Source: Candidatus Cryptobacteroides avicola
GTDB taxonomy: Bacteria > Bacteroidota > Bacteroidia > Bacteroidales > UBA932
Assembly: GCA_017695115.1 (NCBI GenBank)
Contig: JADILV010000075.1
Location: forward strand, 1 to 54,928
Reading direction: 5' to 3'
DNA: 54,928 nucleotides
The notes under the pieces are model-generated. The model saw only the letters and a list, made by a program, of their open reading frames with translations. It searched no databases and had not been told where the DNA came from. Made by a program: the position numbers and the translations under genes. Below, one piece after another: positions 26,470 to 34,914 of this stretch (positions are counted from its first letter, which is position 1; each line of letters starts with the position of its first letter).

Positions 26470-28139
26470 TATGAGTATGACACCAATCCCCCCCCGGCTG
26501 ATGAAATTCCTTCGGGAGAATCACCGGCACCGGCAAGAGCCGGGAGCAAGGACAGGGAATATACGGACAGACTGTTTGAAACATCATCATCGGACTCATA
26601 GACAAGGGCATAGAGTTTTTCCATACCGGAGTCATAGTACAGGTTGGCATTGGTGGTTATCTTGTCCGACATTATAGGGATGGTATCGGCCAGAGTCACG
26701 AATGAACCGTCCTTTATCGAGAATCTGTAGAGCGTCAGTGCTGACCGGGAAATGCTTTCCGGATAGCACAGTGTATAGAAACTGCCGGCGCCGTCGATAT
26801 ACATGCTGCGTACCGGAACGACATTTTCCCTGTGCAGGTCCGTAGACCACAATCTGGAAACATTGCCGGTAGCCATATCTACAGAATAAAGATCATACAG
26901 GTACCTTCTGCCAACGGCCTGTTCTCCGGACTCGTTCCCCATTCCTCCGTAAACGTATAAAGTAGATGTGTTACTGTCGTATCCCATCGATGTAAAGTAT
27001 CTCGGACAGATGCTCTCCCCTGTCACTGCCGGGGATGTCCGCCACTGGCGGGAATTAAGATCGAAACTATAGAATGTCCCGTTGTAATGCATGTTCCCGA
27101 AACCGCCGAAGATGGTATATCTCGACCGCGCCTGGTCAAACCAGCCCCCGTGGTGGTGCATCTGCATAGGAAGCTGCTCTCTGCTCAGAGTCCGCCACCG
27201 CAAAGTCTCCAGATCCAGGCAGGCCACGCTTGCCGAATCCTTCATCTCCTCATGCTCGTACCAGACCTCATAGGCATACAGACGTTTCCGGGCCGCATCG
27301 AGGAAGCATGTACCGAGGGTCATCTGTACCGGACACCTGTTTCTGAAAGCGGATACGGTCATCTCTCCCGAACGGACATTGTACCTGCGGATGGAATCCC
27401 TGTTGAAATAGTAGACTTCTTTACTTTCAGGATCATAGACTGAAGCGGAGACCGCCCCGCTCGACATGGAACAAAGATGTTTCCAGATATAGAAATCATT
27501 CATCATCCACTCCGGATTGGACACTTTCCCTACAGACCGTCCCCGGCTGTCATGGACTTCGGTCCCGAACCTCTCGGCCATCCGGAAACTGTACTGCCCG
27601 CCTATTCTGAGGTTCTTGATGGCGAAAGACGGTACATCTATTATATAGTCGCTCTTGCCGAAGTTTATCTCCGGTCTCCACCGGTCCGGCATTCCCGGGA
27701 CATGGGCGGACCATGTCGAATCCGCCACGGAAAAGAAGACAGTGTCGCTGTCCATGTCGAAAGTTACGGACGTCCTGATCCAGTTCATGTTTTCCAAGGC
27801 ACCTGTCCCGATTTCGGCCCGTATCAGACTAGAGTACCCTTCGTCATTGAGCATGAACACGATCCGGTCCCCCTGCCCGTCATAAAAGAGATTGTAGACT
27901 TTCTGCTCCGCTTTATTCTTGATCCTGAATATATACCCGATTTCCGACTCATGGTAGAGAGCCATATCGAAACTTATTTCGAGCCTGCCGGCAAATTCCG
28001 GAGACGACGTACCGAAAACATTATAGGAAGTCCTTTTTTCAATCGGCTGTTCAAGCCCGGTGAATTTCAGCCCCTGTGAAAAAACAGGCATGCTACCGGC
28101 AATACAGAAAATAAGCGGCAATATAGCTTTGAGATTCAT
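26469..28139 (-). CDS. N-terminal half of the split regulator: periplasmic kelch-like sensor
   Basis: The 556-residue frame starts at ATG 28139 (MNLKAILPLIFCIAG), chosen because an exact promoter box lies 20 bases upstream inside a longer open frame. It has a signal peptide, a lectin/LamG-like beta-sandwich (about residues 25-190) and a kelch-type propeller (RYTIFGGFGNMHYNGTFYSF, TLYVYGGMGNESGE). After Ser-Ala-Gly-Gly-Gly, encoded by a run of eight G, it ends out of frame with LVSYS and a stop. With nine G (or six) it would read on into the membrane helix and winged helix of the next frame, giving one protein of about 850 residues. It would sense a ligand in the periplasm for the SusCD locus downstream. 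Confidence 0.8.
   Translation of the reverse strand: MNLKAILPLIFCIAGSMPVFSQGLKFTGLEQPIEKRTSYNVFGTSSPEFAGRLEISFDMALYHESEIGYIFRIKNKAEQKVYNLFYDGQGDRIVFMLNDEGYSSLIRAEIGTGALENMNWIRTSVTFDMDSDTVFFSVADSTWSAHVPGMPDRWRPEINFGKSDYIIDVPSFAIKNLRIGGQYSFRMAERFGTEVHDSRGRSVGKVSNPEWMMNDFYIWKHLCSMSSGAVSASVYDPESKEVYYFNRDSIRRYNVRSGEMTVSAFRNRCPVQMTLGTCFLDAARKRLYAYEVWYEHEEMKDSASVACLDLETLRWRTLSREQLPMQMHHHGGWFDQARSRYTIFGGFGNMHYNGTFYSFDLNSRQWRTSPAVTGESICPRYFTSMGYDSNTSTLYVYGGMGNESGEQAVGRRYLYDLYSVDMATGNVSRLWSTDLHRENVVPVRSMYIDGAGSFYTLCYPESISRSALTLYRFSIKDGSFVTLADTIPIMSDKITTNANLYYDSGMEKLYALVYESDDDVSNSLSVYSLSLLPALAGAGDSPEGISSAGGGLVSYS
26488..26495. repeat. Homopolymer C8 (G8) at the frame break of the regulator
   Basis: Eight C on the plus strand sit exactly where the kelch half and the membrane/winged-helix half change frame. 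A multiple of three would fuse them. Confidence 0.75.
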
Positions 28140-28158
28140 TTTCCAACAAAAGTTTTCA

Positions 28159-28166
28159 CAAATGTA
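28159..28166 (-). promoter_or_regulatory. Predicted promoter -7 box for the kelch regulator
   Basis: TACATTTG on the minus strand is an exact match 20 bases before ATG 28139, which fixes that start over longer frames. Confidence 0.5.
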
Positions 28167-28248
28167 GTAATTTTTAACAATTGGGGCATAAATCGAAGAA
28201 AACATCCATCTTGCTGAAAACCAGAAAAATGGCAGAAAAATTACAATT

Positions 28249-28278
28249 CGGTTAATAAACTTTTTTCAATATTAACCG
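28249..28278. promoter_or_regulatory. Inverted repeat upstream of the second PUL, candidate operator
   Basis: CGGTTAATA (28249-28257) and TATTAACCG (28270-28278) are perfect 9-base inverted arms separated by 12 bases in the divergent gap between the regulator and the first gene of the glycan locus. The surrounding 28140-28386 is AT-rich and otherwise shows no gene. A regulator-binding site is an inference. Confidence 0.4.
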
Positions 28279-28386
28279 GTTTTTAATCCTTTTTTTAACC
28301 CCCATGAAAGTTATTTCGCGCCATGTAACGGCACACCATATATGTCGCCGTTCAGGGTAACTAAATTAACACTAATCACAATCAAA

Positions 28387-30198
28387 ATGAAATTCAAATC
28401 GATTTTCAGATCGTTCATGCTTCTGTCTGCTATCGGAGGCATGGCATTTTTCATTGGGTCATGTGATAAAGGCACCGGTGATGAAGGTTCCATTGGAACC
28501 ATTACCGGAACAGTCCTTGACACGGAAGAAAACCCGATAGCGGGTGTCTCTGTCACAGCAAAAGACCTTGACGTAACAGCAGAAACCGGAACAGACGGCA
28601 GTTATGTACTGGAGAATGTTCCGGTAAGCAGTATTCTGCTGACTTTTACTGCAGAGAAGTACCAGACTACAAACGTTACTGTCCCTGCAAGCTGGTTTGA
28701 TGAGAACGGACATGCTGTCGCCGACATCGTGATGAACAGTGCAGATGCCGTTCTCAGCGGTATAGTTTATGACGGCGACTCCGAAAACGGGACCTCTCCT
28801 CTATCCGGTGCTACAATTACCATTTCATACGGGAGCAAGACCCAGTCCGCCACAACAGGACAGGATGGTACATACTCGTTCAATAACCTTGTAGTCCAGG
28901 ACTACTCGATGAAAGTGGAGCATCCTGACAAGATTACGGTCAACAACACCATCTCTGCAAGTACATTCAAAGCAGATGAATCAGGGATTCCGGCTGTCTC
29001 AGTCAATGTTACGATGTATGAGACCGCATTGCTTCCGGGGCTTTCTATCAATGATCTCAAAAATGCAGACAAATGGTACTACAACGAGTATAGAGGAGGC
29101 AATACAGGCTATCCGAACGACTGGTCTATAGCCTACATGTCAGTTCTCGATTTCCGCGGAGCATGGCAGAACCAGGGCGAAGGTGTCGCAATACAGATCA
29201 AAAATACTGAAGCAGACCAGTCAAATGCCGGCAGTCTTGACATGTTCGACTCATTTGTGTTCGGATCCAAACTGATTACAGAGGACAACAAGACCCTCAC
29301 CATCAACGCACGGACTCATGATACGGGCAACCCGACAGTCTTCGGTGTCCAGGTAATAGACCTCACGGCCGAAACACCTGCAGCAGAAAAAGTCGGAAGC
29401 AACCAGTCATACGCAGGCTCGGATTATAAAGATTTCAATTTCGACCTGAGCAAATATATAGGCAAGGAAGTGGTGATTGCCATCGGTACATACCGTGAGC
29501 AGTCAGGCGATTATTACAGACAGCTTGTGCTGAAGCATATTGCATTTACCGCTGAGGGGATACAAGGCGCAGCCCATCTTACTGGAGATACCGTAGAAGG
29601 TCTTGACGGATGGTTTATGACCAAGCAGATGGTACGCTCGACCATGCCGAACGAAAAGAGTTCATTCAACGCCATCACTCCAAGTGATCATATAAGTGAT
29701 GACAACTATTACAAAGGAAGTGAAGGGTACAGCATTTTCCGCGGTAAAAGCCACATCATACAAGAATGGAGTTTCATGTATGTCAGCAAGGATGTAGAAC
29801 CGCATCGCACAGAAGGTTTCATCATAAAGACAAACAATGACGGCAACCTCAGCACCACTACACCGTCGTCATACTTCTATTTTAAGGTACCGGTAGCAGC
29901 CGGGCACGATAAGATTACATTCAATGTCCGGACTTTCAGCAGCAGTACTCCTACATACTTCAAAGTGACAGCTATCACAGAAGATTGCACTGTAGAACAT
30001 CTTCTGCCAGTGAATGCACCTGTAGGTTCGGAAGGGGCTGACAAATGCTGGAAAGCAGCAGTTGAAAGCTACACAGACTTCACTTATGACCTCAGCAGAT
30101 TCGACGGTCAGGACGTGATGATTACTATCGGCGTATTCAAGGGCGAGAATTCAGGCACAGAAGACAAACTTTGCTTCCACACTATCAGCATCAATTAA
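28387..30198 (+). CDS. Lipoprotein with two carboxypeptidase-regulatory-like domains, probable surface glycan binder
   Basis: The 603-residue form starting MKFKSIFRSFMLLSAIGG is preferred over an ATG 45 bases upstream because it gives a clean lipoprotein signal (FFIGSC). Two carboxypeptidase-D-like beta-sandwiches follow (about residues 38-115, GTVLDTEENPIAGVSVTAKD; and 120-195, GIVYDGDSENGTSPLSGAT). Two similar beta-rich repeats come after (about 225-390 and 405-600), each with a closing DFNFDLSKYIGKEVVIAIGT or DFTYDLSRFDGQDVMITIGV segment, like carbohydrate-binding jelly rolls. No catalytic motif is seen. As first gene of the PUL, 7 bases before GH76, it probably holds glycan at the surface. 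Confidence 0.8.
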   Translation: MKFKSIFRSFMLLSAIGGMAFFIGSCDKGTGDEGSIGTITGTVLDTEENPIAGVSVTAKDLDVTAETGTDGSYVLENVPVSSILLTFTAEKYQTTNVTVPASWFDENGHAVADIVMNSADAVLSGIVYDGDSENGTSPLSGATITISYGSKTQSATTGQDGTYSFNNLVVQDYSMKVEHPDKITVNNTISASTFKADESGIPAVSVNVTMYETALLPGLSINDLKNADKWYYNEYRGGNTGYPNDWSIAYMSVLDFRGAWQNQGEGVAIQIKNTEADQSNAGSLDMFDSFVFGSKLITEDNKTLTINARTHDTGNPTVFGVQVIDLTAETPAAEKVGSNQSYAGSDYKDFNFDLSKYIGKEVVIAIGTYREQSGDYYRQLVLKHIAFTAEGIQGAAHLTGDTVEGLDGWFMTKQMVRSTMPNEKSSFNAITPSDHISDDNYYKGSEGYSIFRGKSHIIQEWSFMYVSKDVEPHRTEGFIIKTNNDGNLSTTTPSSYFYFKVPVAAGHDKITFNVRTFSSSTPTYFKVTAITEDCTVEHLLPVNAPVGSEGADKCWKAAVESYTDFTYDLSRFDGQDVMITIGVFKGENSGTEDKLCFHTISIN

Positions 30199-30205
30199 AA
30201 GAAAA

Positions 30206-31708
30206 ATGAAAAAATCACTGATATTTTATATGGTTTTGATACTGTCGTGTGGAGTATCTTGTGCATCATGCGAAAAGACAAACGGGAACGGTACGCCGGA
30301 TACATCCGATCCTGATATCATCACGCATGAGGAACCTGCCACACAGAATCTCCTGAGGGCGATGCAGATTACCGACAAAGCCATAGAGTCGTACTTCAAC
30401 CAGACAACAATGGCTATGACAGAATTCTACAACCCGTTCACAGGCTCCAGTTCAAGCGGTACCGTGGATGTATGGCCATATACAAGTGCCATTGAAGCAG
30501 TCAATGCCATAATGCATGCTCTGTCAGCCCAGAAAGAAGCGGGTGATGCTACCCTCTATGACGAAAATTTCAGCAGATACGCCGAATTGCTCGGCAAACT
30601 GTACAAAGGTCTCCAGTATTATGAAGGCTCGTTTGAACTGATTTCATATACCCAGACCAGGAACTGGTCTGTCTACAGTGTACACAGGTCCGATATTCCG
30701 GGAAGTGCCGCCGTAGCCGGAATAGACAACGTCTATGACGACCAGCAGTGGATCATCCGCGAACTGCTCGAAGCCTACAAACTGACCGGCAATGAGGAAT
30801 ACCTCGAAAAAGCCGAGTATCTGACTGATTACGTTATAGACGGATGGGACTGTACCCTCGCCCCTGACTGGACGGAGAACGGAGGCATAACCTGGGGTCC
30901 GGGCTATACCACCAAGCACTCATGCAGCAACGGTCCGTTTGTCAGTCCTCTCGTATGGCTTTCGGAAATATATGCCGGAAGCGGGGAAACCGCCACATAC
31001 AGATACATCGACAGTTCGAAGAAACGTCTCACAAAGGAGATGGACAAGAGCGAATATTACATGATGTATGCTAAAAAGGTATATGATTTCCAGAAAACCC
31101 ATCTTATGGACCAGACAAACGGCGTCTATTATGACATGTTGGGAGGCCCGTCAGGAATGAACGATACCAACATTGATAAAATGGATGACGCCAGCAAGGC
31201 CAAAGTCTATGAAACAGTCGACGGTATTAAATATAAGGCATACCTCGAACCGGGCGGACCTAACGGCACTCCGCTTTCGTACAACAGCGGAACAATGCTA
31301 TCCGGAGCCGCCGACCTGTACCGCGCAACCAAGGATGATTCCTACAGACAGGATATGGAAAAACTTACGGATGCTTGCTTCAAGTATTTTGCAAAACCTG
31401 ATGCAGATATTCCGGGGCTCTATTCCTACGCATACGACGGATTCAACAACTGGTTCAATGGGGTAATGCTCCGCGGATGGGTAAATGTTTTTGAGGAGTC
31501 AGGGTACAAAGGCACTCACGACCCTATAAAAAGTTTCCAGGACAACCTTGATTACGGATACACCAACCATGTCAAGGACGGCATCCTTCCTGGAAATCTG
31601 TATCTCGGCTGGCCGAAAAGCGAATCAAGCTGTACGGTAAAAGGATTCTTCCAGTTCGCTTTCGCTGCCGAATATGCAGTGCTTGCCAAATACATGATAG
31701 AACAATAA
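30206..31708 (+). CDS. GH76-family alpha-mannanase-like lipoprotein
   Basis: The 500-residue protein begins with a lipoprotein-type signal (VLILSC or GVSC). Its (alpha/alpha)6 barrel carries the GH76 Asp-Asp pair in VYDDQQWI (about residues 177-178). It also has the family segments LEAYKLTGNEEYLEKAEYL, GGITWGPGYTTKHSCSNGPF and YNSGTMLSGAADLYRATKD. GH76 enzymes are endo-alpha-1,6-mannanases that cut mannan backbones; in Bacteroides they may be on the cell surface. It lies between the putative glycan binder and susC. Activity on mannan is inferred from the family. Confidence 0.88.
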   Translation: MKKSLIFYMVLILSCGVSCASCEKTNGNGTPDTSDPDIITHEEPATQNLLRAMQITDKAIESYFNQTTMAMTEFYNPFTGSSSSGTVDVWPYTSAIEAVNAIMHALSAQKEAGDATLYDENFSRYAELLGKLYKGLQYYEGSFELISYTQTRNWSVYSVHRSDIPGSAAVAGIDNVYDDQQWIIRELLEAYKLTGNEEYLEKAEYLTDYVIDGWDCTLAPDWTENGGITWGPGYTTKHSCSNGPFVSPLVWLSEIYAGSGETATYRYIDSSKKRLTKEMDKSEYYMMYAKKVYDFQKTHLMDQTNGVYYDMLGGPSGMNDTNIDKMDDASKAKVYETVDGIKYKAYLEPGGPNGTPLSYNSGTMLSGAADLYRATKDDSYRQDMEKLTDACFKYFAKPDADIPGLYSYAYDGFNNWFNGVMLRGWVNVFEESGYKGTHDPIKSFQDNLDYGYTNHVKDGILPGNLYLGWPKSESSCTVKGFFQFAFAAEYAVLAKYMIEQ

Positions 31709-31732
31709 CTGAACTAATAAACAAACTTATTT

Positions 31733-34700
31733 ATGAACAATTACGATAAACTCAGGCGATATCGCGGTATCGCACTGGCATTGGCCTTCATTCTGATGCC
31801 TTTCGTAATGTATGCACAGGACATGATCACTGTCAGCGGTGTCGTATCTGATGACACACAACAGCCGGTCATAGGTGCCAGTGTAATGATAAAAGGTTCC
31901 ACTACAGGAGTCCCTACCGATCTTGATGGAAACTATTCCATTACAGTACCCGACAATGCAGTACTGGAATTCTCGTCCGTAGGTCTGAAAACGGTTGAAA
32001 TACCTGTGAACGGCCGCACTGCAATCAATGTTGTCCTCCCTACCGACAATACTTTCCTTGAAAGTGTAGTCGTGGTCGGATACGGCACACAGAAAAAAGG
32101 GTCCATTACAGGTTCGGTCGCAGGTGTCGGCAACGATGACATCATAAAGACCAAGTCCGAGAACCCCCAGAACATGCTCACGGGCCGTGTTCCTGGACTG
32201 AGAGTATGGCAGAAGACAGCCGAACCGGGTACATACAACAACGCATTCGATATCCGAGGCATGGGTACACCTCTTGTAATTATCGATGGAGTTCCGCGCG
32301 ACATGGCTGATTTCCAGAGACTCAATGCAACTGATATAGAGAATGTGTCTGTACTGAAAGATGCAGCCGCAGCGATCTACGGAGTACGTGCAGGTAACGG
32401 TGTCGTTCTCGTGACGACCAAAAAAGGTTCCGAAGGAAAGGCAAAAGTATCATACAATGGGTCTTTCACTTTCCAGACACCGTCCAAGATGCCTGAACTT
32501 ACCAGCGCCGTGGATGCCATGACACTTTGGAATGAGAAAAACAACAATAAGATACATGACGGCAGCCCTATCTATACCGAGCAGGATTTTGCCGCCTTCC
32601 TCAGCGGAGAAAAGAAAGACGCCAACTGGAACGATCTGGTAATCGCCAAATGGGTACCGCAGACACAGCATGATCTGAGCATCAGCGGAGGTACGGAAAA
32701 ATACCAGTACTATGTCAGCATGGGCTATCTTTATCAGGAAGGCTTTTTCAAATCAGGTGACCTGAACTACGATAAATACAACATCAGGGCAAATATCTCG
32801 GCAGAACTGGTAAAAGGTCTCAAATTCGACCTGAATCTCAGTGGGTTCACCGATGAAAGAAACACTCCGTATACAAGCACGGTAGACATCATCAAGAACT
32901 ATTGGGCGCAAGGCTCGATACATCCTGCATACGCAGATCCGGACAATACATTGCTCAACTATGCAGGTCTCGACCTTATGCAGAATACCGTAGCGATGAT
33001 GTCATCCGATATATCCGGATACAAAAAATACAGACAGAAATCATTCAACGGTTCCGCTTCCCTGGAATTCGACTTCGGAACACTCACGCACTACCTTGAA
33101 GGCCTCAAGATAAGCGGACTTTTCGGATATGATTTCCGATATGATGACAATGAGGCATACCGAAAAGAATACAGCCTGTATGAATACAACAGCACCACAG
33201 GAACATATACCTCCCAGGTATTTCCTAACTGGACCAACCTCCTGCGCAGAGAGAACTACACCAAACAGCAGGTACTCGCCCATGTGATGCTCAACTACGA
33301 CAGGACATTCAACCAGAAACACCATGTAGGCGGTCTCATAGGATGGGAAGTCCAGAAACGCGACGGAGACAATTTCTATGCATACGGTGACCTCGGATAC
33401 AGTTCCCCTTATTTTACTGCCCTGAACGGAAACAACCAGCTGTTAGGGCTCGACAAAAACAAAGAACAGCTTTACAATATCGGCTATGAAGCCCTTATCG
33501 GCCGCGTAAACTACGGATTCGATGACAGATATCTGGTCGAGTTCCAGTTCCGTTATGACGGGTCATCGAAATTCGCTCCGGGGCACCAGTGGGGTTTCTT
33601 CCCGTCTGCATCCATAGGATGGAGACTTTCTGAAGAACCTTTCTTCAAGAACACACCTGCGCTCTCTTTCATAAACCAGCTGAAGTTCCGCGCAAGCTAC
33701 GGAGTACTCGGTGATGACGGAATGGATCTGAACTACCAGTGGCTTAACGGATATACTTACGAAGGAGGAAACGTTTCAGGCAACGGCTGGTACAACGCAT
33801 ACGCACCGGGCTATATGTTCAACGGCAGCTTCGTTTACGGTGCCACTCCGCAGCCGATTCCGAATACAAACATTACCTGGCTGACATCCAAGACATTCAA
33901 TGTCGGAGTCGACTTTGAGGCATGGAACGGGAAACTCGGTGCATCATTTGACTACTTCAACAGGACCAGAAGCGGAATCTTCAAAGCCAATACGAATGAA
34001 CTGCCTACAATCGTAGGAGCGACAGCCCCTACTGAAAATGCTGATTCCGACAGACATTTCGGTATGGAGCTTGAACTCTCCCACAGAAACAAAGTCGGTG
34101 ATTTCTCATACGAACTCAAAGGGATTGTCACTATCACACGTCAGAAATACCTGAAGAGCGTACAGAAAGGAAATTACGGCAATTCTTACGACAGATGGCG
34201 CAACGACAACCTGAACAACCGTTATCAGGGAGTCCAGTTCGGATATGAAGGAGCCGGACGATATGAAAGCTGGCAGGACATCTGGACATATCCTATCTAC
34301 AAGGAAAACAGCACCCTCCCTGGCGACTACAAATACGTAGACTGGAACGGGGACGGAGAAATCAATGACCTTGACAAACATCCGTATGCATTCGACCAGA
34401 CTCCTTGGTTGAATTACAGCCTCGATTTCAGGCTTGCATGGAAAGGTCTTGATTTCAGCATGCTCCTTCAGGGTACTGCTCTGGGATCCCTCAAATATGA
34501 AGAGCCTCTGTATAACATCTGGGGACAGAACGGAGGTGGTACTCTTACCCAGTATCTCGACAGATGGCATCCTGCAAACGGTGAAACAGACATATACGAT
34601 CCTAATATCCAGTGGGTAAGCGGATACTACGGCTACACAGGCCATTATCCTGACGGGGATTCGGACTTCAACCGTGTAAGCACGGCTTTCCTGCGTGTGA

Positions 34701-34903
34701 AAAGCGTAGAAATCGGCTATACACTGCCTAAGTTCAAGTCACCGGCAATGAAAGACTTCTCTCTCAGAATCTATTTCAACGCCTACAATCCGTTCACTAT
34801 CACAGGCGTCAAATTCGTTGACCCGGAACACCCTGGAGAGGAGTTGGGTCGTCTGTATCCGTTGAGCAAGACTTACACCTTAGGTCTTAATCTCTCATTC
34901 TAA
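31733..34903 (+). CDS. SusC/RagA-family TonB-linked outer-membrane protein
   Basis: The 1056-residue protein has a signal peptide (to about VMYAQ) and a carboxypeptidase-D-like domain (about residues 33-105, VSGVVSDDTQQPVIGASVMI). The TonB box region is ESVVVVGYGTQKKGSITGSV, followed by a plug (LTGRVPGLRVWQ, DIRGMGTPLVIIDGVPRDMA, YGVRAGNGVVLVTTKKG) and a barrel ending KTYTLGLNLSF. It imports oligosaccharides made by the surface enzymes of the locus. It stands 24 bases after GH76 and 11 before susD. Unlike the SusC gene at 22084 it has no long G run. Confidence 0.96.
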   Translation: MNNYDKLRRYRGIALALAFILMPFVMYAQDMITVSGVVSDDTQQPVIGASVMIKGSTTGVPTDLDGNYSITVPDNAVLEFSSVGLKTVEIPVNGRTAINVVLPTDNTFLESVVVVGYGTQKKGSITGSVAGVGNDDIIKTKSENPQNMLTGRVPGLRVWQKTAEPGTYNNAFDIRGMGTPLVIIDGVPRDMADFQRLNATDIENVSVLKDAAAAIYGVRAGNGVVLVTTKKGSEGKAKVSYNGSFTFQTPSKMPELTSAVDAMTLWNEKNNNKIHDGSPIYTEQDFAAFLSGEKKDANWNDLVIAKWVPQTQHDLSISGGTEKYQYYVSMGYLYQEGFFKSGDLNYDKYNIRANISAELVKGLKFDLNLSGFTDERNTPYTSTVDIIKNYWAQGSIHPAYADPDNTLLNYAGLDLMQNTVAMMSSDISGYKKYRQKSFNGSASLEFDFGTLTHYLEGLKISGLFGYDFRYDDNEAYRKEYSLYEYNSTTGTYTSQVFPNWTNLLRRENYTKQQVLAHVMLNYDRTFNQKHHVGGLIGWEVQKRDGDNFYAYGDLGYSSPYFTALNGNNQLLGLDKNKEQLYNIGYEALIGRVNYGFDDRYLVEFQFRYDGSSKFAPGHQWGFFPSASIGWRLSEEPFFKNTPALSFINQLKFRASYGVLGDDGMDLNYQWLNGYTYEGGNVSGNGWYNAYAPGYMFNGSFVYGATPQPIPNTNITWLTSKTFNVGVDFEAWNGKLGASFDYFNRTRSGIFKANTNELPTIVGATAPTENADSDRHFGMELELSHRNKVGDFSYELKGIVTITRQKYLKSVQKGNYGNSYDRWRNDNLNNRYQGVQFGYEGAGRYESWQDIWTYPIYKENSTLPGDYKYVDWNGDGEINDLDKHPYAFDQTPWLNYSLDFRLAWKGLDFSMLLQGTALGSLKYEEPLYNIWGQNGGGTLTQYLDRWHPANGETDIYDPNIQWVSGYYGYTGHYPDGDSDFNRVSTAFLRVKSVEIGYTLPKFKSPAMKDFSLRIYFNAYNPFTITGVKFVDPEHPGEELGRLYPLSKTYTLGLNLSF

Positions 34904-34914
34904 ATCAGGATAAA

